Below, piece by piece: positions 23,936 to 31,904 of a stretch of DNA of 53,496 nt (position 1 is its first letter; each line of letters starts with the position of its first letter). Under the pieces are notes generated by a model that was not told the origin of the DNA, searched no databases, and worked only from the letters and a program-made list of their open reading frames with translations. The position numbers and the translations under genes are program-made. Source of the DNA: CAYLNH01 sp964384625 (GTDB lineage Bacteria > Verrucomicrobiota > Lentisphaeria > JABSQK01); contig CAYLNH010000013.1 of the NCBI GenBank assembly GCA_964384625.1, forward strand, positions 1 to 53,496, read 5' to 3'.

Positions 23936-25819
23936 CTACTGCTGTGACAGACGCTGTTCCTTGACGAAGTTCCAGAAGTACCGATCCTGAAAGGCCCCGC
24001 CCATGCCCTTCTTTCGTGGATTGGCGTTTACCACCTGCTCCAGCCGTTTCTCGTACTTCGCATAAACGTTCAAGCCGCGCGGCTCCAGCAGCTCCAGTGT
24101 CCACAGCAGCGGGCGGATCGTGTAGGTCTGGTAGTTCTTCCGGATCTGTACGCCGTCGTCGTCGAAGCACCAGGTGAAGATGTCGTCCAGCCCGTGTTCG
24201 GAAGAGGTGGCGTACGCCACCAGCGGCCAGTTGCGCGCAGCCAGCCCGGCGTACAACGCCGTGACGTTCGCGGTCGCCTGCTGGTTGCCGTCGCCGATGT
24301 AGTGGTTGCGGCACTGGATACCGGCCGGGACGAAGAAGCCGTCGATAATCGCCTTGCGGTCCGCCGCCGACAGCTTGTCGGCCATGATGTCGAAGGCGTA
24401 CGCCAGGGAACTCATGCTGCCGCCGCTGCCGTTGCCTTTGATGCCGTAGTAATACGGTGCGCGTTGGGTGCCCATGACCAGCCAGCCCAAACCAAGCACG
24501 TAGTGGTTGCGGTCGCCCCAGCGGGCGACGATGCCGGACGAAATCTCGCGCACCGGTTTCTGCTGGTGCTCGCCATACCATCTGGTCCAGATCCGCGGCA
24601 GCGCCTGCAGCAGCGGGACGGCGATCTTCTTGTATTTGTCGTCACCGGTGAAGTCATACAGCCAGGCTGACGCCGTCAGTGCCTTGCGATACAGACTGAC
24701 GCCGTGTCTGTCCTTGCCGTATTCATAGAGGCCATGGGCCATGGCAATCTTGATCATCGCCTTCGGACTCTTTGCCGTCGCCAAGCTCTTGGCTTTCGCC
24801 ATATCGAACTTGAGCAGGCTCTTGGGTAACCGGCTCGGGCGCGGCAGCAGCGGAAACTGCATGGCCTTTTCCGGTACCGGCACCGTAACCGTCAGATGGA
24901 TCGGATCGCTCGACCGCAGGATGGTGACCGTCGAGTCCTGGATGCCTTCGGCGGCGGCGAAGACAAAGAAGCGCTCACAGTAAAGCGGCGCCTTCTGCGC
25001 TGCCACAGTCGCCGGCAGCGAGACTTTGGCGGTGACGGTTTGCGTGGATTCGGGCGCCAGCTTGACGCGGTTCGGCGAGATGGTGATGGTCGCCGCGCCG
25101 GCCTTCATCGCCTGGGTCGACAGCACAGCCGTCAGCGGTCGTTGCAAACGGTTGGTCACGGTCAACGGATAGCTGTATACCAGGTCCTTGCCCTTGTCCC
25201 AGGTGTACGGCGCCTGGGTCTGATCCCAGTCCAGGTGGACAGCTTCCTTGACCAGTCGGACCGGCCCCAGCCAGATGCGGCGTTGGTCCCCCTGAGCCTT
25301 GCTTTTCAAGTCTTTGATGTTGCCGCTGATCTGGATGCCACGGGCGGATGCGGTTCCTTTGGCCATGCCCCGGCGCCATTTCTGTTTCTTGTCGCCGCCG
25401 CGTTTGATCTCTTCCGGCTGCTTCAGGTCGACGTAGATCGTGCGCCAGTCAAAGGCGCCGCGCATGCTGTCCAGCACATACCAATAAGAGATGTCCCCGG
25501 GGCCGGGATAGTTCTCGAGGCCGACCCGCATAAAAGCGCCGCGATCGGCTTTTACTGTCAGCTTGATCAGATCGTAGTCGTGCGGGTCCAGGTTGGCCGC
25601 CTTCAAATCGATACGACCTTTGAAACTCGCGGGCTTCGATTCGCCGAAACGCAGAGCCTTCGATCCCTCCGGTCCGCGCACCGCCTTGGCCTTATCGGCG
25701 GGCAGATTGAGATCTGCCGGTGTCTTCATCGCCGCCACCGTTCTGGACAATTCCTGGGCGCCGGCGGTCATGATGACCGCCAGCGCGCTGCACACGAGGA
25801 TCCACGGTATCCGCATCAA
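23936..25819 (-). CDS. Secreted lyase-like protein with (alpha/alpha) toroid domain
   Basis: A 627-residue protein with a signal peptide (MMRIPWILVCSALAVIMTAGA). Residues about 30-190 resemble a carbohydrate-binding beta-sandwich (LKLTVKADRGAFMRVGLENYPGPG). About 195-330 are Ig-like (LDWDQTQAPYTWDKGKD, VTNRLQRPLTAVLS). About 350-627 are helical repeats (RNHYVLGLGWLVMG, CRNHYIGDGNQQATANVTALYAGLAA) like the toroid of heparinase/alginate lyase N-domains. It lacks the C-terminal heparinase II/III sandwich, so it may be a partial lyase or a separate family. The start at 25819 is TTG or the internal ATG nearby. Its promoter is divergent from pseudopilin 3. Confidence 0.68.
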   Translation of the reverse strand: MMRIPWILVCSALAVIMTAGAQELSRTVAAMKTPADLNLPADKAKAVRGPEGSKALRFGESKPASFKGRIDLKAANLDPHDYDLIKLTVKADRGAFMRVGLENYPGPGDISYWYVLDSMRGAFDWRTIYVDLKQPEEIKRGGDKKQKWRRGMAKGTASARGIQISGNIKDLKSKAQGDQRRIWLGPVRLVKEAVHLDWDQTQAPYTWDKGKDLVYSYPLTVTNRLQRPLTAVLSTQAMKAGAATITISPNRVKLAPESTQTVTAKVSLPATVAAQKAPLYCERFFVFAAAEGIQDSTVTILRSSDPIHLTVTVPVPEKAMQFPLLPRPSRLPKSLLKFDMAKAKSLATAKSPKAMIKIAMAHGLYEYGKDRHGVSLYRKALTASAWLYDFTGDDKYKKIAVPLLQALPRIWTRWYGEHQQKPVREISSGIVARWGDRNHYVLGLGWLVMGTQRAPYYYGIKGNGSGGSMSSLAYAFDIMADKLSAADRKAIIDGFFVPAGIQCRNHYIGDGNQQATANVTALYAGLAARNWPLVAYATSSEHGLDDIFTWCFDDDGVQIRKNYQTYTIRPLLWTLELLEPRGLNVYAKYEKRLEQVVNANPRKKGMGGAFQDRYFWNFVKEQRLSQQ

Positions 25820-25839
25820 CCAGCTCCCAGCGTTGTGTT

Positions 25840-25909
25840 AGAATTTATAAATAAATGCATAAATCGCGCCTTTATAATCGCAATATAAATGTTAATATAC
25901 CCTTGTCAA
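25840..25909 (-). promoter_or_regulatory. AT-rich divergent promoter/operator for the 23936 gene
   Basis: On the minus strand TTGACA (25909-25904) and TATATT (25887-25882) are 16 bp apart. Downstream, 25840-25890 is an AT-rich island with repeated TTTATA/ATAAAT words, in sharp contrast to the GC-rich surroundings. It is a good place for operator binding. The -35 boxes of this promoter and of the plus-strand promoter at 25937 lie 27 bp apart back to back. Confidence 0.55.
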
Positions 25910-25936
25910 GGACAATCGGGGATTTTGCAGATGCGC

Positions 25937-25965
25937 TTGACATAGCACAGAAAACGCTGTAACAT
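25937..25965 (+). promoter_or_regulatory. Promoter of pseudopilin 3
   Basis: TTGACA (25937-25942) and TAACAT (25960-25965) are 17 bp apart. The segment CGCTTGACATAGCAC matches CGCTTGACACAGCAC upstream of pseudopilin 2 at 14 of 15 positions. A GCTGT...ACAGC pair flanks the -10 region. Confidence 0.5.
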
Positions 25966-25999
25966 AGCAGTAGAACAGCAGTGAAAGGATGCTGACGTC

Positions 26000-26761
26000 A
26001 TGGGTACAGGTCGGACCACGCAAGCTGCGACGCGCGCTCTGTGGCAGGTGAGCGCAAGGTTTACGTTGATCGAGCTGTTGGTGGTGGTGGCCATCATTGC
26101 GATCCTCGCCTCCATGCTGCTTCCGGTTTTGACCAAGGCCAGGGAGACCGCTCGCGAAATCACCTGCACCAGCAACCTGAAACAGGTGGGCTTGTGTTTG
26201 TTGTTTTATGCAGACGACCACGATGACCGCAAGCCGCTGTTCAACCCGTATTCCTGCTTCAAAGTGCGCCTCTACAAACCGGGCTATGCCGACTGGCTGT
26301 CGGCTTGGTACAGCGATCCGACGAAGAATCCCTGCTTCGGTTGTCCCTCCGAACGGGGCGGCGGCCAGGACCCGAAAACGGGCAACGGCTATCGCGGGAC
26401 GCACTATGGTCTGGCGGAAGAACCGGCGAACAACAACGATCCGGAAAGCGAGCCGACGAAGAACTCATTTTTGACCAAGAAGTGCTGGTGGACAACGGCG
26501 CACAAGAACTACGGCTACTACGAGCCGGGGATCGGTGCCGCGCTGTCGGAACCGAATGCCGGCACGCTGCCGCACATGTGGCGCAACAGCAAGTGGCATC
26601 TGGAGAACATCCATACAAACGACTGGTTCTGGAATGGCGGCACAGACGTTGAGCGCCATCCACGGGGCCGGGTTGGTGTCTGGTTTGCCGACGGCCGCGT
26701 GGAACGTCTCGGCCTGGATCCGCTGCGGACATTCCAATGGTACAAGGGGTTCAGTCATTAA
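26000..26761 (+). CDS. Prepilin-like protein (pseudopilin 3)
   Basis: A 253-residue protein. A 20-residue basic leader ends in SAR before FTLIELLVVVAIIAILASML, so Arg replaces Gly at the -1 position. The C-terminal region has RHPRGRVGVWFADGRVERLGL, the H-X9/10-DG motif. GAAAGGA lies about ten bases before the ATG. It is first in a run of genes on this strand, 16 bp from the next pseudopilin, and shares a divergent regulatory region with the secreted lyase-like gene. Confidence 0.9.
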   Translation: MGTGRTTQAATRALWQVSARFTLIELLVVVAIIAILASMLLPVLTKARETAREITCTSNLKQVGLCLLFYADDHDDRKPLFNPYSCFKVRLYKPGYADWLSAWYSDPTKNPCFGCPSERGGGQDPKTGNGYRGTHYGLAEEPANNNDPESEPTKNSFLTKKCWWTTAHKNYGYYEPGIGAALSEPNAGTLPHMWRNSKWHLENIHTNDWFWNGGTDVERHPRGRVGVWFADGRVERLGLDPLRTFQWYKGFSH

Positions 26762-26777
26762 CTCAAGGAGAGTTCCG

Positions 26778-27563
26778 ATGGGTATAATTCCAAGCCGCCG
26801 ATCAGGCAAGCCGAAAGCAACGGCTTTCACCCTGATAGAATTGTTGGTGGTGGTCTCCATCATCGCCATTCTGGCCGCGATGCTGCTTCCCGTACTGGGC
26901 CGTGCCAGGCAGGTCGCGGTGCGTACGGTGTGTATCAGCAATCTGCGGCAGTGCGTGGTGGCGGCCAATCAGTATGCCGACGACAACGACGGCCGGGTGC
27001 CGGAGTCGAATCCGATCAACCCGTGGAACTACGAGGGGACCTGCAGCATTTTCTACTGCTACAAATCGTGGAATACCTATCCGTGGGACTTCCGCGAGAT
27101 GATGCGGCCGTATATGGGGACCATGGACATCCTCATCTGCCCGGCCACCGATGCACCGCCGATTGATGACCCCAGGAATGATGAAAGTGCCAAGGGCTAT
27201 CTGTGGGGCAATATCATCTATGCCGGCGGCGGCCGGAAGAATCCGAATTTCGGCACCTCGGATCTGACACCGGCACGTCTTGCCGCAGGCGGCAGCGAAT
27301 GGGTCATGTTCCAGGACATGGTGATGTATCGGCGCGACAAGGGCTACTGGGAGTATAACCACGGCGAGCCGACCATACGCAAACTGGGTCCGGCACACAA
27401 CCCGAGCAACAGCATGTGGCGGCAGTACGGCACCCGGGGCGTCGGCGCGGTCCTGTCGTTCTACGACGGCCACGTGGAATGGTACGATTACGCGGGACTG
27501 GTGGATGTCGGCGAATCCGGCAGCAACAACTCCGACAAACGCATCTTCAGCGTCCGGCCGTAG
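26778..27563 (+). CDS. Prepilin-like protein (pseudopilin 4)
   Basis: A 261-residue protein. A leader ends in ATA before FTLIELLVVVSIIAILAAML, so Ala is at -1. The C-terminal domain has GAVLSFYDGHVEWYDY. The ATG at 26778 has AAGGAGA upstream. The frame opens earlier but the leader and ribosome binding site fix this start. It is the second of two tandem pseudopilins. Their soluble domains differ, so they could be partners rather than recent duplicates. Confidence 0.9.
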   Translation: MGIIPSRRSGKPKATAFTLIELLVVVSIIAILAAMLLPVLGRARQVAVRTVCISNLRQCVVAANQYADDNDGRVPESNPINPWNYEGTCSIFYCYKSWNTYPWDFREMMRPYMGTMDILICPATDAPPIDDPRNDESAKGYLWGNIIYAGGGRKNPNFGTSDLTPARLAAGGSEWVMFQDMVMYRRDKGYWEYNHGEPTIRKLGPAHNPSNSMWRQYGTRGVGAVLSFYDGHVEWYDYAGLVDVGESGSNNSDKRIFSVRP

Positions 27564-27580
27564 ACGAAAGGAAATATCTG

Positions 27581-28657
27581 ATGCCTGAGAACAACGGCAA
27601 TACCCATAAAACCCTGCGACGGGGGTTCGCCGGCGACGCGCTCGCCGCAGATCTGCGGACGTTCGTCAAAGACAACCAACCGCACGAACCGCTGGCATCG
27701 GAACGTGCCCTGGCGCGCGACTACGACATCAGCTACAGCACAGTGCGCAAGGTGACACAGCAATTGGTCGATGAGGGCCTCGTCTACAAAGTCCACGGCC
27801 GCGGGCTCTTCGTCGCGGAACACACGGCGCCGGCGCGAGACGAGAAGAACACTGTGCTCTATCTCGACGACTGGGTGCACGACGACCACCCCTATTGTGT
27901 CCGCCGGTTTCGCGCCGTCCTCGACGGCGCGGAAGAAATGGACCTGCGGGTGGAAGCCCGTCGCCTCAACATCGATTCCCAGTGCCTGGAAGACGATCTG
28001 TATGAAGAAGCCCGGCGGCCGGAACTGGCCGGCATGATCGTGCCCTTGTTGACGCCGGCCCTGAGCCGTCGGCTCCGGGCGCTGAATCCTGATCTGCATC
28101 TGGTAACAATCGGGACGGATACGCCGCCGCCGGGTGTTGCCAGCGTGCAGCACAACCATCTGTCCATCGGCTATCAGGCCGGCGCCTGGCTTATGGGGAA
28201 CGGCGTCCGGTCGATCCTGGCGGTTTTGAAGCATGGCGATCTGCTGCCCGGCCTGCACGGGGCCCTGGCCGAAGCCGGCGAAGCGCCGGAGCTTCACACG
28301 GTCATCGGCCATCCGGACGATGCCATAGACGGGGCGCTCACAGCGATCCACAAAGAGCAACCGGACGGTTTGTTCTTCTCAGATGACCGATTTGCCCGCA
28401 GCGTGCTGGACGACCTTGCCTTGACCGCACCACGATGTCTGGAGGGCGCCAGTGTCATCTCCTGTGCCAACGCCGGTGAGGAGTTCCTGCCGCCGTGGGT
28501 CGCACGACTGAATATCGACGGTTACGAAGTCGGCATGTTCGCCATGAATCTGCTCAAAGCCATGATCGAAGACCGCACTATGGAGAACCCGATCGTACGC
28601 ATTGAGCCGCGGCTGATCGAACCGGCCGCCGCGTTCCGGATTGCCCGGGTGTCGTAG
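27581..28657 (+). CDS. GntR-HTH/LacI-sensor transcriptional regulator 2
   Basis: A 358-residue AraR-like regulator. Residues about 15-77 are a GntR-type winged helix (EPLASERALARDYDISYSTVRKVTQQLVDEGLVYKVHGRGLFV). The rest resembles a LacI sugar-sensing domain (PELAGMIVPLLTPALSRRLR, DGLFFSDDRFARSVLDDL). GAAAGGAAAT precedes the ATG by about nine bases. It lies 17 bp after pseudopilin 4 and 50 bp before a GH-like gene, so it is likely in the same transcript and could regulate it. Confidence 0.88.
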   Translation: MPENNGNTHKTLRRGFAGDALAADLRTFVKDNQPHEPLASERALARDYDISYSTVRKVTQQLVDEGLVYKVHGRGLFVAEHTAPARDEKNTVLYLDDWVHDDHPYCVRRFRAVLDGAEEMDLRVEARRLNIDSQCLEDDLYEEARRPELAGMIVPLLTPALSRRLRALNPDLHLVTIGTDTPPPGVASVQHNHLSIGYQAGAWLMGNGVRSILAVLKHGDLLPGLHGALAEAGEAPELHTVIGHPDDAIDGALTAIHKEQPDGLFFSDDRFARSVLDDLALTAPRCLEGASVISCANAGEEFLPPWVARLNIDGYEVGMFAMNLLKAMIEDRTMENPIVRIEPRLIEPAAAFRIARVS

Positions 28658-28707
28658 GGGACGACGGGCTGCAAATTCAGGGAGAATCACACCAGGAAGG
28701 TGCTACT

Positions 28708-31700
28708 ATGCTCAAGTCTGAAAGCATGAACTGCAATTGCCGGCACTGGCTGTCGGCTCTTCTCTTCGCTGCCGCAACGATTCTGGCAGCCGCGGATCCG
28801 GCGCCGCGAATCCGCGCCGCCCTGCAGAATGGGTTGCCGCTGATGGGCAGTTGGAATACCGGCAAAACGCCGGCCGGCTTCCACCCCACGTGGCAGACGG
28901 AAACACTGCTGGAACAGGAAGACCATCTGATTCTGCCGTGGTTTCAGGGGCCGGGGCCGCAGTCGAAGTGGGATGATCGTGCCTCCCGGTACTACGAAAA
29001 GCCCATGGCCTATTGCGCCCGCAAGCAACTGCCAATCTCCTTCCGCAATACGCAGTGGGAAGATGCGCTGCTTGAGACCGCGGAGAAACCGGAAGCCGAA
29101 AACGGCTGTCTGATCCGGCCGGACGGCAAAGTAATCCCGCGTATCTCGCCCTTCGGCCCGGTTGAGCTCTGGTACAAAGTCGGCTACAACTTCAACAACA
29201 ACGACGTGCTCAAGAAACTCCAGGAGATCCATCCGAACCCGCCCCTGGTTCTGGTTTACTCGAATAACGAACCGAAGGACGCGAACAAGGTTTCGCCGGA
29301 GAACTGCAAACGGCTGAAGGACCTCCTGGCGGCCAATCCGAAACTGACTGCCGACAAGGCAACCATCGGCCGGCTTGTCCAGGAAGCCTGGGAAAAGCGA
29401 TACCGTCGGCTGATCGAAGGACTCCGCGACGCCCTGGTGAGCAAGGCCTGGAAAGACAAGCTGCGCGTCATCCCCTATACCGGTTTCAACAACACCTTTC
29501 GGCAACGCAACATCATGGCGTGGCACAAGCCGCGCGCCTGGGACGGCGCCAGCGTCCACCTCTATACGTCCGATTGGGAAGTCTGCCGCGACTTCTGGGT
29601 TGCCAGTCCGCAGGGGCATGTGGGCAATATCCACTACTCCATCGAACAAGTGCGGAAGACCAAACCGGACTTCTTTTCGGAACTCAGTGTGTGGTACGAC
29701 AACGACGGTGTAGTCAAAATCCTCGAGTACCAGAAGAAACAAACCTACACCGACGAGCGCCTGCGCGGCGTCATCCAGTTTGTGCTCTGGGGCATGCGGC
29801 CGCAGGTGCTGCGCGACTATCGCGGCTACCGCGAATCCCGCCAACGTCGGGGCCGATCGTTCTACGTCATGCTCAATTCCGTCGAACGCGTCCACTACCA
29901 CCCGATACTCCGCAAGTTCTGGCTGCAGGGACGCATCCTGGCCAACCGCCGCGCCGGCGCCAAAGCCGCCAACACCGGCAAGGACAGCCTCTACATCCTC
30001 GATGCCGACGCCAACCGCAAAGTCAACTGGAACAACCGCAAGGCGGAAGTGCCGGTCTATCCGCTGGCCCTGGAGATCGGCAGGCGCGGCGCCCGCGAAT
30101 GGCTGCTCTACATCCATGCTCCGCTGGGCGACCGCCGCAACGTCAAGGTAACGATCCCCGACTACAAGGAGGTCCTTGTCGATGCGCCGTTGGGCGGCGC
30201 GTTCTATCACGTTATAGAGAAGACCGGCAAAGCGCAGCGTCTCGACGATCCGCTGACCCTTCCCGGCAATCGCGCCCCCGAAGCCAAAGCCGACAGCTAT
30301 GCCGTTGCCGCCGGCAGCGTCCTGGAAACCGCCAATAACTGGTTCATGGGAGTGCGTGGTGTGCTCGCCAACGACTGGGATGCCGACGGCGATCCGTTGC
30401 GCGTGAGTGTGGTGCAGCAGCCGGCGCACGGTACGCTGCAACTGCAGTCGGACGGCACGTTCACGTACAAACCCGAAGCCGGTTTCGACGGCACGGATGC
30501 CTTCACCTATCGCCTGCATGACGGCGCGCTGTACTCCAAACCGGCACGGGTGAAGATCGAGATCCAGAGCCTGAAACTGGTGGTCGACGACACGGATCCC
30601 GGTTTTGCCGAACATGCTGTCTGGCAATCGGGCAAGCTCGACGATGCCCGGGGCAAGGACTTCGACTACTATTTCGCCGACACGAATTTCAAAGGCGGCA
30701 GCACCGCGACCTGGACGTTCGCAAACCTGGCAGCCGACACGTATGAGGTCTTCGCCACGTGGCCGGTGTTCAGCTATCAGCAGCCGCGTAAGGTGCCCTA
30801 CGCGGTGTTTGCGGGCGAACGCGAACTCGCCGTGAAACAGGTTTACCAGGGCGCCCCGCCCAAAGGCGAACCGGTGAACGGCACGCGCTGGCAGAGCCTG
30901 GGTAAGTACCAGATCAAAAACGGCAGTTGCAGGGTGGTCCTGAACAACGCCGGCAAAGGCCGCTGGGTGGTGGCCGACGCCGTCCGCCTGGTTGATTCGA
31001 AAGGGCAGGCACGGATCATCGACAACGGCGACGCGGGCTATGCCACAGTCGGTCGCTGGGTTGCCGGCGGTCGCGGCTTGAACGGCGGCGTACGTCAGAT
31101 TCGCGGCGTCAAGAAACGCAAAGACGAAGACGCTCCGCGCGCCATGTGGACGATGAAACCGCCGACGCCCGGAATCTACGAACTCTTTGTCACCTGGACC
31201 GCCAGTTCGACGCGTACCGCGAAGGCCCGGTACACGATCACCGACGGGTCTACGGTGAAAGCCACGCCGTCCATAAACCAGAGCCGTCCGCCCAACAGCC
31301 TGTTTGCGCGGGGTGTCTGGTGGCAGAGCTTAGGGCGTTTTCAGCTGACCGGCGAGAAACTGACCATCGAACTGATCGCCGGCGGCGACAAGAAAAAATT
31401 CATTGCGGACGCTGTCGGTCTCTCCGGTCCGATCCCCATGCAGGGCAGCATTGTGGACAACCGTGATACGGACTTCGTCGGCCCGAAGCGAACGGAAGGG
31501 AACCGGCATGGCTACAACGGCAATTCCCTGCGAACGAACAATGCCGGCAAAGCGATGACCGTCGCCACCTACAAGTTCCACGACCTGCAGCCCGGCACAT
31601 ACCGGGTCTACGCCACCTGGTGCCGAACCAACTTCAACATTGCCGATGTCCCTTATCGCATGACGGCCGGCGACCAGGAATTGAAAAAGACGCTGGTGGA

Positions 31701-31863
31701 CCAGACAAAGCTGCCCGACGACCGGGCCTTCGGCGGCGTGCAGTGGGAGGACCTGGGCACGGTCGAGGTGCCCGCAACGAGTCTCAATGTTGAAGTCGGC
31801 ACCACCGGCAAGGACGGCGGCAAAGTCGTTCTCGACGCTGTCTGGATTGTGCGTGAAGACTGA
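28708..31863 (+). CDS. Secreted multidomain GH-like protein, paralogue B
   Basis: A 1051-residue protein with a signal peptide (WLSALLFAAATILAAA). Residues about 35-515 are the shared GH-like barrel, with Glu188 in SNNEP and Glu325 in FFSELSVW in the same places as in paralogues A and C. Residues about 522-620 are a cadherin/Ig-like tandem-repeat domain (ANDWDADGDPLRV, FTYKPEAGFDGTDAFTYR). Three golvesin-C-like domains follow (about 623-763, 769-907 and 914-1051), each starting with a D(N/D)xDxxF or Y motif and ending in a DAV segment. These modules usually act in carbohydrate binding or surface attachment. AGGAAGG precedes the ATG. Substrate unknown. Confidence 0.75.
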   Translation: MLKSESMNCNCRHWLSALLFAAATILAAADPAPRIRAALQNGLPLMGSWNTGKTPAGFHPTWQTETLLEQEDHLILPWFQGPGPQSKWDDRASRYYEKPMAYCARKQLPISFRNTQWEDALLETAEKPEAENGCLIRPDGKVIPRISPFGPVELWYKVGYNFNNNDVLKKLQEIHPNPPLVLVYSNNEPKDANKVSPENCKRLKDLLAANPKLTADKATIGRLVQEAWEKRYRRLIEGLRDALVSKAWKDKLRVIPYTGFNNTFRQRNIMAWHKPRAWDGASVHLYTSDWEVCRDFWVASPQGHVGNIHYSIEQVRKTKPDFFSELSVWYDNDGVVKILEYQKKQTYTDERLRGVIQFVLWGMRPQVLRDYRGYRESRQRRGRSFYVMLNSVERVHYHPILRKFWLQGRILANRRAGAKAANTGKDSLYILDADANRKVNWNNRKAEVPVYPLALEIGRRGAREWLLYIHAPLGDRRNVKVTIPDYKEVLVDAPLGGAFYHVIEKTGKAQRLDDPLTLPGNRAPEAKADSYAVAAGSVLETANNWFMGVRGVLANDWDADGDPLRVSVVQQPAHGTLQLQSDGTFTYKPEAGFDGTDAFTYRLHDGALYSKPARVKIEIQSLKLVVDDTDPGFAEHAVWQSGKLDDARGKDFDYYFADTNFKGGSTATWTFANLAADTYEVFATWPVFSYQQPRKVPYAVFAGERELAVKQVYQGAPPKGEPVNGTRWQSLGKYQIKNGSCRVVLNNAGKGRWVVADAVRLVDSKGQARIIDNGDAGYATVGRWVAGGRGLNGGVRQIRGVKKRKDEDAPRAMWTMKPPTPGIYELFVTWTASSTRTAKARYTITDGSTVKATPSINQSRPPNSLFARGVWWQSLGRFQLTGEKLTIELIAGGDKKKFIADAVGLSGPIPMQGSIVDNRDTDFVGPKRTEGNRHGYNGNSLRTNNAGKAMTVATYKFHDLQPGTYRVYATWCRTNFNIADVPYRMTAGDQELKKTLVDQTKLPDDRAFGGVQWEDLGTVEVPATSLNVEVGTTGKDGGKVVLDAVWIVRED

Positions 31864-31904
31864 GGTGAAAAACAGAAAACGGGGAACAAAGAAAGGCAGC
31901 ACCC

